Shown: positions 26,301 to 40,900 of the stretch, in pieces
How positions within the stretch are numbered: the stretch's first letter is position 1
How the letters are laid out: each line of letters starts with the position of its first letter
Assembly (NCBI GenBank): GCA_026413225.1
Contig: CM048553.1
Span: 47,904,001 to 47,968,000 of the forward strand
Source: Otis tarda
Lineage: Eukaryota > Chordata > Aves > Otidiformes > Otididae
Length of the DNA: 64,000 nt
Direction: 5' to 3'
Position numbers and translations under genes: made by a program
Notes under the pieces: generated by a model
What the model was told of the DNA's origin: nothing
The model's database searches: none
The model's input: only the letters and a program-made list of their open reading frames with translations

Positions 26301-29300
26301 CTTGATAATGGCATTCACTCATTTTTTAAAAGATTTTTGTTTTTAGACAGTTGTCGGACAAAAGACTCTGCTAGAATAATTCTGAGTACCTACATCTGCT
26401 TAGTTAATATCTGGGTTTTTAATCCCATATAAAACCTGTATATACTCTGGGCAAGTCTGGGTTATTTCCTTCTAAATTGTTGCCCCCAAAACTTATTTTA
26501 TTTCATCTTTCACAAATGTGAAAAGCAAAGAGGGGTCAAAAAGCTGCTAGACAAGTGTTATGAATCATGTTATCAATGGAGTCTATAGAAAGAACACTCT
26601 CCAAGAAGTCAGTACTTCTGCTAACACAGAAGGCATCAATTAAACCACAACTTTTAATTTCAATTACAGGTTCCCACTCCCATAATGCATCGGTTAAAAA
26701 ACGACTTCAACTAAGACATGACCTGCTATAGTGCAATAGTGTAGTTAAGCTTTCCAGGGGAAAAAAGCCAAACCAAATCAAAACACAAACCACAAAACTC
26801 AAACCCAAAACAAACAAAAACCACCACTAACAAAACTCAACATAACTAAGTTGTGCTAATGATTAAAAATCTCACTGATTTTCATCTCCCAATAATGTCA
26901 ATTATTGCATACAACATAGTGAGCTTTTCACGCTTAAATAGTCAAGCTTCAGCTTATTTTTATGGTTTCCTTTCTGCTTGTACTTTTAGAGCAGCATTAT
27001 TATGTTGCCTGCTTCATGTGACCAAACTGAAAAGTAACAGTTAATTTTTAAGACAAAATTGGATAAAAAGACCCCATAAACTCCCAAACAAACTACGCCT
27101 CTTCAGCTACTTAACTTATTGGAGATGAATAAGCTTAGAGGTATATTCTACTTAATGGGAAAATGCTGTAGTAAACAAAAATTAAAGAAGCTTCATTTTA
27201 TTTTCTTTCTGCTAATTTCACCATGTTCCCCCTCATGGCTCTGAAAGAGGCATGGAAAGAATTGAGAACAAAATAAGCAATGGACATAAACACAAAGTAA
27301 CAACTTTAAATACCAGATGTAAAGTGCAAGTTCACATGCAGAAAATAACTAAATCACTGGATACATCCAGAAGGAAAGTTAAGGCATTTTAACAAACTGC
27401 CAACATACCTGACGCTGTCCAGCTGGAACTGTACGTCCATATGTCTACCAGAAAGCTGACTCATTTCTTCCTCTTGCTTTTCCCTAAAGGCACTATATTC
27501 CAGTTTTACAGCAGACAGCTCCTTGTCCGCAGACTGCAGGACAATGCGCAAGTCATAAACTTCACTTTTTAATACTGTCAAAAACCAAACAAATATTTTA
27601 CATGTTATTTGGAAAACTGTGCTTGATACAGGACATGTAACACTACAGAATGTCCTGGGAAAGTCTCACAAAATGTTAGATATTTTCAGTGGAATTAACC
27701 TTGAAGGTCACGCACAAAAAGGATTTGTAATGAAAAAGGTCAATGAAACATTGACTTTAAGAACTAAATAGTACAGGCAGAATCAAAAATATTCCAGACG
27801 TTATCACTGCCTTTCCATAGACCAATAGAGGTTTTTCCCTTTATTTTTAGTTAATATTTTCTTTATCAAATACTGTATTCTGTACTCCCTTTATATTCAG
27901 AGTAAACAGAGAACAATTTTCAATATTGTATACTGTACAAGACTGGACAGAGAAAAGCTATTCTGCAAGTAATAGAGACTTTTTTCTTAAAAAAAAAAAA
28001 AAAGAAAAATCAAACTAGTGTGACTAATCTTAAACCCCCAAATTACTCAGCATGTGCTATTGTTGATTCAAAACATTGACATCTCAAAATTTCATATAGA
28101 ATTTCAGTGTTACATAGACTTACTATCAATCTTGCTTTGACTGTCTTGAAATTTCTTTTCAAGCAATTTTATCTGTTCAAGGAGCTCTTGGCGCTCTTTA
28201 CTCCAGTCATTTCTTTCAGATGAAAGAAGCTTGAGAAGAGAAGTAAAATTTTTAAATTGAAGGAAATGTAGGAGTGGCTAAGTCACAGGGTTGTAATAAT
28301 CACAATGTATTAGAGCATTTAATCCGCTGATTATAAATACAAGGTGCATTTTTCTTTAAATTTGATGTTTGATGGATCTGAAATCAATAGAAATCCAAGG
28401 AAAAAAACCCAAACACCTCAATGTAACTGAAGACATTACCTTATCTAAAGAGTTTATTTATGAGCAACCTACAGCTTAGGAGCAGACATCTACTTCAGAA
28501 CAGAGCTATCAGAAATGAGACTGATCTATGAAGAAAACAGGCCTTATTTAATTTTCTATGTTAAATCACACCTAGCAATTAAGGAAGACTTGTAAATATC
28601 TTACAGAGTAAGGACATTTCAGTTCAGTTCCAACTGAGACAAGTAGTATTTTCAGCATTCCAAAGTTTAAGATTTCTTTGTGACTAGTGCTGTTTTCCAG
28701 AAATCATGAAGTTGGCCAAATATCTCGAGTGTCTATTTGCTTATATTTAAGATCAAGCAGTCAGAATCACAACATTTAAAACAACAAAACCAAAGAAACC
28801 CAGACCTGCAGTGTTATGTTAAATGAAGTACTTGTCTTCCTGTACAGCCCTGAGCTATGATGCTATGTAAATGTTTCAAAAGTCAAAATGCAAGTAACAC
28901 TGCAGACCTCACTAGACAACATAGTAGAAGTGTGGTAGATATCACTTTATTCTGTATACACACTCACATGTAACCCTGTATGCTATTGTTCTCTCACCTC
29001 CTGGATTTGTGCAGAATGATGCTCCAGTTTATTAATATGCTGCTGAAGTTTTATATTCTTGCTTTCCTCTTCATCCAGCTTTGCCTGCATTGCGCTAAGT
29101 TGCTCCTGTGACACGACAGACACTCAAAATTAGAACACTCATCTTTCAGTTATTCTCACATGCCATATGGCAGTCTGTGCATATTAAATATAAAAATGTC
29201 AACTACTTTCTTTTTTCATGACCTGAACCAACAGAAAACAGAACATTCAAAAAATAAACTGGTATTTTAAGTAGCTGATTTCTCCTATTGCTAAGTAAAC

Positions 29301-32300
29301 TGCCAGAGCACAAAAAAAGCCATCAAGGAATACAAGGACTTAATCACTTAAACACTTAAATTTCAGATACATGTTTATCTTGGAGAAATAAGGCTTTAAA
29401 GAGAAGTTATTCAAGATATACACTACCTAAATTCCTTACAGGATCTTTCTACCATGGTAAGCATAAAAGCGGGGGTGTGGCTGATGTGCCAGGGTTTTAC
29501 ACACACTGAAGTTAGTGCTAGCTTCTAAAGAGTAGATCAGATAACTTTGTAGCACTCTTCTGTGTGACAAAAGACCTTCCCCCTTTAAAAAAGATAGAAG
29601 ACAATTAAGGTATAATCATAGAATAGTCTGAGTTGGAAGGGACCATTAAAGGTCATCTAGTCCAACTCCCTTGCAAGGAGCAGGGACATCTCCAACCAGA
29701 TCAGGTTGCTCAGAGCTTGAACGTCTCCAGAGACCAGGCATCTACCACCTCTTTGGGCAACCTGTTCCAGTGCTTCACCACCCTTATTGTAAAAAATATC
29801 TTGCTTATATAATTAATTTATTCCTTATTATGGTGGACAAGGAGTATTTAGCAAGTTTCTTCAAATAATGTAGTATTATATATTAAGCTTAGGTATTGTT
29901 CCAAGTGTAGCTGTTACCAGAGACTTATAAAGAAACAAGTTATCAGGTTAAAATAGTAAACATTTAAATGCCATGTATATCTTAAACTACTTATGATATT
30001 CAACTCTCAAACCCCTTCCAGTATTTTCATTGTAAAACCTCTTAAGTACAACGTATAATTAACTGTTCAGTGAAGCCTTGCATATTCATCAAGAGTTTCC
30101 GTTTCCCATGCAAATTAAAATATATTTAGTTGGAGGGCAGAAGTATTTCATGCCAAAATCTGCTTTATTATGAAGTTACACATACACTTCAGTTTTTATT
30201 CAGAACATTCACCTGTGCCACTTTGAGCTCCTCAGCAAGGGCCTCATGTGCTTGTTCATTCATCTCTGGGGGAACTGGCTCTTTCAAAATGTCATCCATT
30301 ATCTCTTCAGAACACTGAAAATCTTCAGAATGATAATCTAAGATTTCCGGGCTAATTCGCGGCACTAGGCGAGATCTTAGTTGGTAAGCTTTTGTTGGAG
30401 TGGTTATGTTCTGTTATAAAGATTAGAAATCAGACCTTATTTTAACTGTAAAAATGAACTAAGACTTTGCCTGGTATTGTATTTCATAGTTCTATAAGCA
30501 GAATAATGAAATAAAATGCTTGAAGTGGTTAGTTCTAAACCACTACAATTTTTCAGATTTGTCATTTGATTACAGTAGCAGTCATTCAGTAAGTATTTCA
30601 GAACAAAAAACAGTGTGTCTGCTTTATCACATATGGATTACATGCCAGAACACTAGTTTGGTAGAGGGATCATACAAATGAAAGTGTATGTTCTCACACA
30701 ACTCAGGAGTAAGCATGCATGGTTTTAAATACACTTATTCTCATACCTTAAGAGTTTCTCTGTGTAGCTTATGTAACTGAGAGACTTCTCGGCGCTTGTG
30801 TGCTTTGGTTGCCTCCAGAATGTTTTCAAGATGTTGGTTTGCTTTCCGAAGGGACTGAAGCTCTGATTCCAGTTCCATATGCTTTTTCCTGTTTAGGAAG
30901 TATTTTACTACTGTCAAAACCACTCCATCAGTATGCCCTCCCATCAGTAAGAATAAGCTGCAGTATTGCCAATGAGCAAACTGAAGCTGAACTCTTACCC
31001 AAACATTATTTTGAGAAGAAAGCCATCACTGCTGTATGAAAAAGTGAAAAAAATAAAACAAAACAAAAAAAACCCCAAAGCTAAGAAGCTTATTTGTGCT
31101 TGCATAATGAAGCAAGCAGATGGATAACTAAAAGTGTCAGGAAAAAAAATGCATTACACCGTAAGAAACAAGCCGAGAGCTCTGCAATTCCTTTTATGAG
31201 AAAGTTATACCACCCATACCAATACGGTTTTAAGCTTTAAAAATGTTATCCAGTTATATGAGAAGCCTGAACTGGTGCTTACCAGGATTAAAGAAAATCC
31301 TTTAAAGATTTTTTTTTTTTTAAATGCTGCTCTGTTAAGATTATTTTGCCCTCTAAGAGTACTTTAACTGAAATCCAATAGTGGAGCCAAAATTTAGGAA
31401 TAATTTCCATTAGGTATTTTGCAGAGCTACATGCTATTATTACGATAGTTGGCCTTACTGACATAATTGTGGGGTCAAAGTCTACAGACAAAAGGAAATA
31501 TACTATTTCATCTTTTGGCAGTTGAATGCTATCACTTTCCCTCATGTTTTTAGCATTTGCAACAAAACTTACAGAACGGAATGGAACTCTGCTTCTGTTT
31601 GCAGGACGACAGAGAAGTTAGTATACATGGATTTTGTGAAATTGTTAAATTTTACTCTATTTATTCAGTTACAGCATACCATTACACTTGCATGTAAAAC
31701 TAAGCATCCGGTTACTCTGAAACTGGAAACCAGTTTTAAATTTAATGAAATCCAGGGGTGAATCCAGAGGCTCAAAAGCACACTTCTGTTTGACTGCACT
31801 CCACTAAGAAAGGTGTCAACAATTGATAATAAAAATGCACACATACTATTAAGAAAGCAAGACAAGCGCAAAGCATGGAATATATAAAATAGGAATACAT
31901 CAAATGAGGAAGAAAATAATTAATATATGAAGACATAAATAAACCATTATTACTAATACAGGACAGTAGATTGCTGAATTTATAAACTCAGTAGATTGTA
32001 ACATTACAATTTATAATGGGATTTGCTACACAGAAATCTAAGAATAAAAATACAGATTTGTACTGTATTTTGCCTGAATGAGCAAAAAGGACATTATATA
32101 AAGTTATTTTGCAAAAAAAAAGTGAGGAGGCCAAAATGGAAATATCTTGTGTCCAGTGCTTCTAGAATTACACCCTAGAGTCATTGAAATAAAGAAAAAG
32201 CAACAATGTTAGGTACAAGCTGAAAATAAATATAATTTTAAAAAATCAGATCCCTTTTGCCTTCCAGGTTTAAGTTACATTTTCTGGAAATGCAATTATT

Positions 32301-35300
32301 TTTCTTGTCTCTCCAGTAACAGGACTTGTATTTTTCAGAAATGCGGTCGATCAAGTTAAGCTGTGTATTATTCACTTGCATGTGAATACACACACACACT
32401 GAAGGTATTACTCAGGCCTTTTGCATTATCTTGTGCTGCCCTCAGGGAGAAAAAGGACAGTAATTCTTTGGTAATTCTTTGTCCTTATTAGTAAGGACAA
32501 AGTAGACCTTATTTCATGTTCAGATGCCAAAGCAAGTGGATATGAATGAAGTACTGACACCACGTCTTTGCTCTAATTTGAATTAAATCTCTGTTCCAAT
32601 AACAAGTCTCAAGATAGTGGTACTACTGCCTTCTCAAAAATCTTTGACGTGAAGACAAAAAATTAACCAACAGGTTAGCCAAAATTTTCTGGGGTGCTTG
32701 GATTGTACATTTTTGGTGACTCAAACTTGCAATTTTAAAGAGGTTATATTAAAAACTACTCTTGCACTAAACCAAAAACCTCAAAATATCCCCCCTACTC
32801 CCAAATCCATTGACTCTTAGTCCTTGTCACTGCTTTTATCTGTAATATTCCAGTTATGGAAAAATAGTTGCTCAACATGGAAACTAAGCCAGACTCTCCC
32901 TGTCCCTATAAGCAGGTGACTGAGAATTCCAAGGTATGTGCATCTCCTGCATATTGTGAAGCATTGTTTTGCATCTTAGCATAAAGAACAGCTTTCAGAA
33001 AGACACAGAAATTTGCAACAGTGCAGACGTGCTTTCAGATTGCATCATGGTTGTTTCCTAGTTTGGGAGTAACTGAGTTCAACTGGAACATATTCTGCGT
33101 ACCTGCCATTTTTCTTAATCTAGCCCTCTCTTACATGCAAAGAACATACTTAGAATGTGTATTCAGGATCTGAGACTAACTTTGAAAAAATCAATATAAG
33201 TAATTATTTAAAGACATTTCTATTCTGTTTTGTCTCACTTGGTTAGCTCTTTGAATTCTTCATACTCTTGTTTTGAACTTGCCAGTTCACTTTGAGTCTG
33301 CAGCAGGCGTGCTTTCAGCCTTTCAACAGATGCCAGTGAGTTGCCTTCCACTGCTATGGTGGTAGAATATAAATGATGACCTAAAGAACAAACACATACC
33401 CTTTGAAATCTCAGAGTAGCTCAAATATTGTAACTTTTATTAAAATGAAAGCATTTGTAGGCTTTTTGAATGGCATAGCAGCAATTGAGATTGAAGAAAA
33501 CAGGTATTAGCAACAGTCCACATGAAAACCAGTACAATAATTAATATTATTGAGGTCCTCATAACAACCAAGGACAACAAAATGATATTATGGATGGTGT
33601 TCACAAGATGCCAAATTCCCTATTACTGTACTTGCTTGAAGGCCAACGTGAATAAAATGAAGTAAAACTGTTTTATCAGTCTTCAAGTATCACTTTGAAG
33701 AAGGTAAAAATACATCAAGACACACAACATTTTCAATACTCCGCTGCACACAACAGAAACACAGTAAGCTTATTTAGCTGAAAAACATTAGCATATTTTT
33801 ACCTCCAGCATTTTTCTCTGTGGCTGAAGCTTCCAAAAAAGCTTTTTCTAGTTCTGCGATGGTCTGAGCATCAATTTCTTGGGCCTTTTTAACTGACTGC
33901 AAAGAACGGAGCTTTTTATTCTCCTCTCTGAGGTTATGGTTCTCCATGGCATACTTTGCAATCCGTGGGTGTTGTTCCATCTGTAATAAGCAGTATTTTA
34001 TTCCACAGTTTTTATTTTTCAGACAATGCTATACATAACTAGCTGTTGCTTTACTACCTTTAATAAGCATTAAATTGTAATAGAAGAGGGGAAAAAGGTA
34101 TTCCCTACAGTGGTTAAAACTGCCCCTCTCCCCCCCTTCTTTTCTTTTTGTTAGTTTTCTTACTCCCTTGGAATCTGCTCTCAAAAATACAGTAGGTTTA
34201 AATGTAACGTGTTTATTCTTTTACTGGTCATAAAGCAGTAGAAGCTTTTATTGCTGCTTTTGACATCCCTTTTCCGTCTCAACTTCGAGCTTTGGCTTTC
34301 TTAACACCGATCCTGCATGCCACAGTAATATTTCTCTAATCCTTTAATAACTGTCCTGACTTCTATACTTTCCCCCCACCCTCTTCGCTTTGGGAATCAT
34401 TTATGAGCTAGAGATTCAAGCTGGTCTTCTAATACATCTACTTTTTCCTACCTGTGCTTGGACGAAACAGTTTCTAAATATCTGCCTTCTCTCTTGATTT
34501 TCTTTGTTCTTCAGAGCTGCCTCACAAATGATACCACACCTACCAGATACCTGAATAACCCAAAGCTTCCTCTCCTGAAGCCTTAGGTATGTACTTTGCC
34601 ACTTGCCTTTCTCAGACAGCTCCAGGACAGCATCACATCTAGCATCTGTGTTATTATCCTTCAGAAACCTGCTGTATTACTTGCATCCTGCTGTCTTTCC
34701 CTTTCAATAGATGTCATAGAGGTTAAGTTTCCCGTAAGAATGAGAACTTGCTATTTGGAGACGTCCTTGAGTTGCTTAAAGGAGACTAGTCCTCTGCCTA
34801 CCAGACCCAATGGCCTGTAGCAAGCTCCCACCATGACATCACCCTTACTAGCCTCTCCTCTTATGCAGACTCACAAGCTCTAAACCCACTCATTGTGCCT
34901 TCCATAGGGTAACTCCGTGCATTTGAGATGCTTCTATAAGAGGGACCCACCACACATCCATTTTTTTCCTGACTGTCTTTCCTAAGAAGTCTGTATCCAC
35001 CCATCACAGAACTCTACCACATGAGCTATTCTCACAAGAGAAAGTTGTTCTAGAAAGGAAAAACTAAAGACTTACCTGTTCTCTGAGTGTCTCCAATTCC
35101 TCCCTCAATTCACTGAGGAGATCCTCTTGCTCTTTTGGCAATAAGCTTCCACCAGCCTCTTTATGTAACCTCTCCAAGCGAGCAATATGGTCTTCACGGA
35201 ATTTAACTATCATTTTATTGGACTGAATAAATTTCTCCTTCTTGGCACACAGATCTTCTAGTTGAGCAATTTTTTCTAACAAATTCTTAGAAAGTACATA

Positions 35301-37973
35301 TATAGATTGGTGGAAAAGTGACAGTTATACTAGATCAATTTTTAAGGTGCACATATCACATACACACACAAATCATGCGAAACTCAGTTAACAATTTCGT
35401 GAATACACAGACTATCAGTCATTTGGAGTAGATCTGTAGAGAGCAACAGCTTGTACCAAGAAGCTAAATAACACACTATATTGCAAAAACTTTACTTAGA
35501 AGCTCCAATAAAATCCTGAAAACTAAGTATTCAGTTAAGCACCTCAGATGTGCTGTTTCAGTTCATTTTCTTAAAAAAAAAAAAAAATTTAAAAAATTCC
35601 ATTTTGTGTGATTCAGCACTGTGCCATGATATGAACGAAAGCACAATAAAATGGGGATGACTCGGAGGTTTGCTTCAAAAAACACGCTGTTGACCTAAAC
35701 ACCGAAAAATGCACTCAAAATTAAGTAAAACATAAGTTTGTTGTTCTGTTCAAATTTTATATTAGAAAATCCAAATAAAAACCCCATCCCCTAAAACTAA
35801 ACATATTATGAAAGCTATCCTATGGCTTATCTGAATTTGAAATATTTTATCTTAAATATAATTTTACTAGTTCCCTTCTTACCGAACTTTATCATCTTTG
35901 GACAGTCTTTTTATTCAAAACCAAAAGAAAACTCATAAAGAGAGTCAGTTTCAACATGCTCTCGTCACATAGTACACAGAACACACTTAGAAATATTAGT
36001 GCTTTCTTACCTTCTTTTCACCTTCTGATTTCTCCCAGAACAACATTGCTTCAAGAAAGTTGTTCAAGTAATTTGTGTTGTTCTTCCCTTTTTCAACAGC
36101 ACCTATAGGGTAAATAAAAAAAACAAATGCCGTATTTATTAAAATATCAGTTAACCAAGTTTTCCTAACTAAATAACATGACAGTTCTGTAAAGAAAATT
36201 TAAACAAATTCTTTGAACAATATAATTCCTCTAAGATCATGTGTTGTACCCAGAGCAAAGACGTTCAGACTGTAATTCTTAGCCACCTGCAAGTGCTGAT
36301 AAAGAACAGAGTCAATAGACATAACTGTATAATTAACAAAGTTATTCAAGCATTAAACAGCTTTACGATGAACTTTTAGTAAAATAAAAGACTCAGTTTG
36401 TTCAGCTGAGTATTTCCATAAAATGCAAAACCTCTCAAATTAATTTGATAACACTAAGCCATCATTGGCAGTATTATTACAGTTTGTACATATTAAAAGT
36501 GGACTAACTGGTTTATGAGAAGGAAATTCAGGAAAATGAGCATGAATTGAGTGGACAATTAGTGATTTCATCTAGAAGGAAAGTGTCCACATGAGGGATT
36601 AAAAGGGTTTAACTAATTCACTTCAGAAATTAATTCAAAATTACTTTCCTGAATATCCTCACGGAGGCAAGACTACTTATTTATAGAATACTAATCATCA
36701 CAGTATCTAGGTGCATAATAACTACCCTATTGTAATTTAGTGTATTAAAAATGCCATCATATTTTTAAAGTAGCCAGTAAGCAGATTTCATATTTGTGTC
36801 ATCAAATACTACAAAGATTACCTAACTGCACAGGCCAAACACAACTCTAATCCATTAGGTTCTGCATGAAACCTCTCTTCAGTGTTAAAGCATCATCATT
36901 TGCTTTCCCTCAAAACTCTGTCACAAGTCTAAACGTTTTTGTCTCGTCTGTCAATATTTGCGTATTCACGGACAGTGATTCAGTGTTCCACATAATCACT
37001 GGCTTGTTTTTACTGGTTAAATGCGTATGCTAACAGAGAAGTAATTTTTCCTTGGGAGAACTCAACCACACATGCTTTATATTAGACAAAGCTTTCCAAC
37101 TTCTGTAGTAACTCCTATTGTATCTTCTGTTTCTTGGCAAGGTCAGGAAAAAGAGTTGACTGGGGATCATAGTAAGAGTTACAAGACCAAGTTTACTACC
37201 TCATAATTAAACATTATAAGGTAGAGTATCTCACAGAGAAGTATACATAGTAGAAAGCTATGCTGGGATACATACTGCAGATACAGCGGTCTAGAGAAAA
37301 GCTACTGGAAGAAAAAGAAATTACATATTCATCAAAACACCATTAGCATCTTACATTTAAACTGATCTTTTATTGAAAGGCAAACATCCTTCTTAGGACC
37401 TTCCTGAAGGAGCAAAAGGGGAAGGGGATGGGAGGAGGAAGGGGGTCAAATCCAGTCCTGAGCTTAAAAGGAATGCAGATTCAATGGGCATTATCAACAG
37501 CTTAGTGCTCCCCCTCCAACCTAAATGTACAAGGAATCACTTGTAAACTTTTGGTTACTTAAAGGATTAGGCAGCACACCTCCTATGAACTGGAAGAGTA
37601 TTCCAGGTATTCTATAATAGAAACATAGCCCTGTACACAAACTTGAGAGGAAGAAAATAAAATAATGTTAATTTCTGCAAAATGTTAGATACAAATACAG
37701 GCAATGGGATCCATAACACAAATGCAACCTCTGTAGCACAGTCCCTACAAAAGTACTAAATGTTCAGAAACGTAATGAATTCTCTAAGGCTCCAATACTC
37801 TAGGCTAAAAAAGTAGCAAGTTCTTTCTCCCCTCACCCCCACCTCTTACCTTGTGATGCAGAAATACCATGCATAGATGGCACTGAAGTAAGTTGAGCAA
37901 GCTGCTCTTTCAACTTTTTGACCTCAGCTTGCAGTTGGCTCACATTTCCTTGTGTGTCTTCATTTACCACAGC
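11235..37973 (-). CDS. KIF15: KIF15 coding exons 10-34 (neck, coiled-coil stalk, C-terminus)
   Basis: Exons: 10, 37973-37850; 11, 36102-36011; 12, 35285-35076; 13, 33980-33803; 14, 33380-33239; 15, 30888-30747; 16, 30410-30213; 17, 29105-28998; 18, 28229-28124; 19, 27574-27409; 20, 25982-25832; 21, 24814-24729; 22, 24295-24220; 23, 23928-23842; 24, 22635-22531; 25, 21661-21539; 26, 20076-19930; 27, 18954-18850; 28, 18556-18392; 29, 17943-17837; 30, 15274-15202; 31, 14605-14568; 32, 12324-12159; 33, 11744-11613; 34, 11315-11235. They encode residues 366-1400, rich in E, K, Q and L heptads, the dimerisation stalk. Every junction keeps frame. Donors after exons 23 (GTTTGA) and 32 (GTTCTA) are non-canonical beyond GT. 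Exon 16 carries the less coiled [20 protein letters not shown] segment. Confidence 0.93.
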
Positions 37974-40900
37974 CTTTCATAAATATATTAAGAGAATATT
38001 AGGAAAAGGTACAAATAAGAAAAAAAAAATCTTATCTTTTATAGGATAAAGGAAAAGTAAAAGACTGCAAAACAACAAAACTACTGAGAAGTTTTCCATC
38101 TAGGAAAGGAAGAACTCATGAGAAAGCAATGTTTCATTTAATGAGAAACTAGTAAGTTGCACTTTAGATAAAATACTGGTTAAAAAAATTTAATGTTTTC
38201 TGCAGAATTTTCTCTGGAGCTTTTTGACCAACAAAGCTAAGCAGTATACATCAAAAGCGGTAGTTTCCAGTCAGATGCCAACATATTTTCATACTCACAC
38301 AGGAGAAATTACATTTTTGGAATTGACATATATAAAAACTAGATGCACTGAAATACTACTGAATCTAATTTTAATGACAATTTAAATTTTTAGTACAGAT
38401 TTAGTTACTTTTTCCAATGAAGTGCTCAGAGAACAAGCAATGAACACACACTATTATCAGCCATTACCTAGTCCGTAGCTGCTGTACTCTTCATAATCCA
38501 AGGCAAACAAGTAATTTTCAAAAATCGTTTTGGAAACATTTAGGAAAGCAAATTTAGGATTTTGAAACAAGTTATAGTAATTTAAATTAGTGAAAGCACA
38601 AGAGTATTTCCATGAAGCTATCCTGTTTGTAGATGTGCAGTTTAAATGAGAAATTCTTTATTGTAACAATAAAGACATTGAATGACTCTCTTACCTTGTT
38701 TTTAATCAATTTTGCTCGCTGAGCAAAGTTAAGAGTGGACAGTGTTTCACCAAAACACCTGGATCCTGGATGAACATTTGCAATTATGCATGTTTTTGCA
38801 TTACCACCAAGGGAATCCTATTTAAAAACATAGGAGTTATCTTTATTTGCATATTTGTGGCTACAGCAGGAAGCCATCATCTAAGAGCTGTATCATCATC
38901 ATCTAAGAGTGTATCATTCTGAACAAACTGCAGAGGAGATTTTATTTAACAAATCTCCATGCTACTTAAGTTTCTGAAATTTTATTTCACATGTGGGTAT
39001 AAAGAATGTAACTGTAAATAAAGACTTTCTTTGGGCTTTTAAAACTCTGATTCTATATTACTGATCAACAATTTGAGATATTTGTTACACCTGAACAGCA
39101 GAGAAAAAAAAAGAAAAATATTCAGGGAATAAAGTAGATATTTCACTCTAATCTTGGTCATTAGCCAACTGGTATTCACACTATTTTGAACATCATCTAG
39201 CCTGTTCATTCTTCCAACCTATCTTCTGGTGGCAATTGCCAAACGAACAAAATCACAAGCCAACAGATTCTTGATCAAAGAAATGAAAAGAACCTCTCTC
39301 TTTTACATGCATGTCTTCAAATATCTCCATGCTGTTAGACAAGTAGCTCTCAAATCTCTGGAGAAGGCAGCAGTTATACTTAAGACTGTAAAACCCTAGT
39401 ACTACAAAACAGCCCACAAGCCTCAATGGCATTCTCTCTGTCTAGTAGAGAAGGTCATGTTTGTGGACTTCTTTGCAGTACAATCACCTTAAAAAAAAAA
39501 ACAAAACAAAACAAAACACAAAACCCGCTTAAAGTAACAGCTCATCCAGCTGCAATTGTCTTTCAATTTCCATGTATTTTGGGTTGCATTGGAAGAACAT
39601 AACTCTTCAGAGGTTCATGATTCTAAAATATACATGGAATAGGGACGGAGTGATTGGGAAATTTGCTGTGATCAAAACAACACTGTGATGTAACACAAAT
39701 ACTATATTATGTACAAGTAATATATTATAATACAGAAATATATTACAGATATTATTACTGTTCACAGAACTTTGGCGAGTGCTGGCATCCAACAAATTTT
39801 TGACTGCTTCCATCTTTCCTTTTGTGTTCATCTTGAAAAGAGCCCATGAGCTCTCAAGTAGGAAACTGTAAATTTATCTAATTCTTAACATCATACCAAC
39901 ACTTAGCACACATAGGCTAATTCTGGAAATCCTGTCAAATGTTTCAACACATCTCTAAATATTACATTGTGATACACAGTGTTTCCCAAGTTATAAGGAT
40001 GAAAACATAAGCTGCTTTTTCTTTAGAACTTGAAAATAGGTAAAAGGGGATTATGAGCATAAAAAAAAAATTATTGTATTCAGTTAACAATAATAAATCA
40101 ACTGGAAATCTGTTCAGGTAAAAAGATATTTTTCAACCTTTTTTCCACCTGCCCAATACTGAAACAAATTTTTATTTGTATCAGAATTCGGCTTTTTAGA
40201 GTAAAAAAACCCAACCCAAACAAATATTTTTTTCTACACCCCACGTAGTATATAAAATCCAGAGGATATATGTTACCCGTAACAGAAAAGTGAGCTTGGA
40301 ATCCCGGTAGCAAATGTGTCTCTGTTTTCCATTACCCACATCAACAAGTGCTGTGATTACTTGGCCCAGGCAACTTAGTGATCGATTTATGTTACCTGCT
40401 TCCTAAAAATAAGAGGAGAGAACAAAGGTGAAGAGATTTGGTGGATGTAACAGGGCAGTACATCTGAAAAGATGCCACAGATATTACGAAACTAACCTTT
40501 AACCTCAGTCCTTCTGTATGAGTGTCTTTCTGTCTCTCAGATCCTGCCAAGTCTACCAGGTTGAGCAGGGAAGATCGAATGTTAACAATCTCATTGTTTT
40601 TCTCCATGGATTCCACTGTGATAGTGAAAACTGCATGTGATCTTGAGGATTCTCTGTTCATTGAGGTCGATGCTACACGACGGTTTCTCCAGCCCGTAGT
40701 TAATACCTAAGCATGAAAAAGACATCAAATAATATCAAATATCTCAGACTGTACGCAGTATTGACATACAAGTGGCATAAACAGTAGTAAGCATATTTCA
40801 GTGCAACAGCTTTCAAAAATCTCAAGGACAAAGATTTTTTTTTTAAAACTTTTTTCCACCAGAAGTATTTCAAAAGTGAAAAAAAAAATAGCTACAGTCA

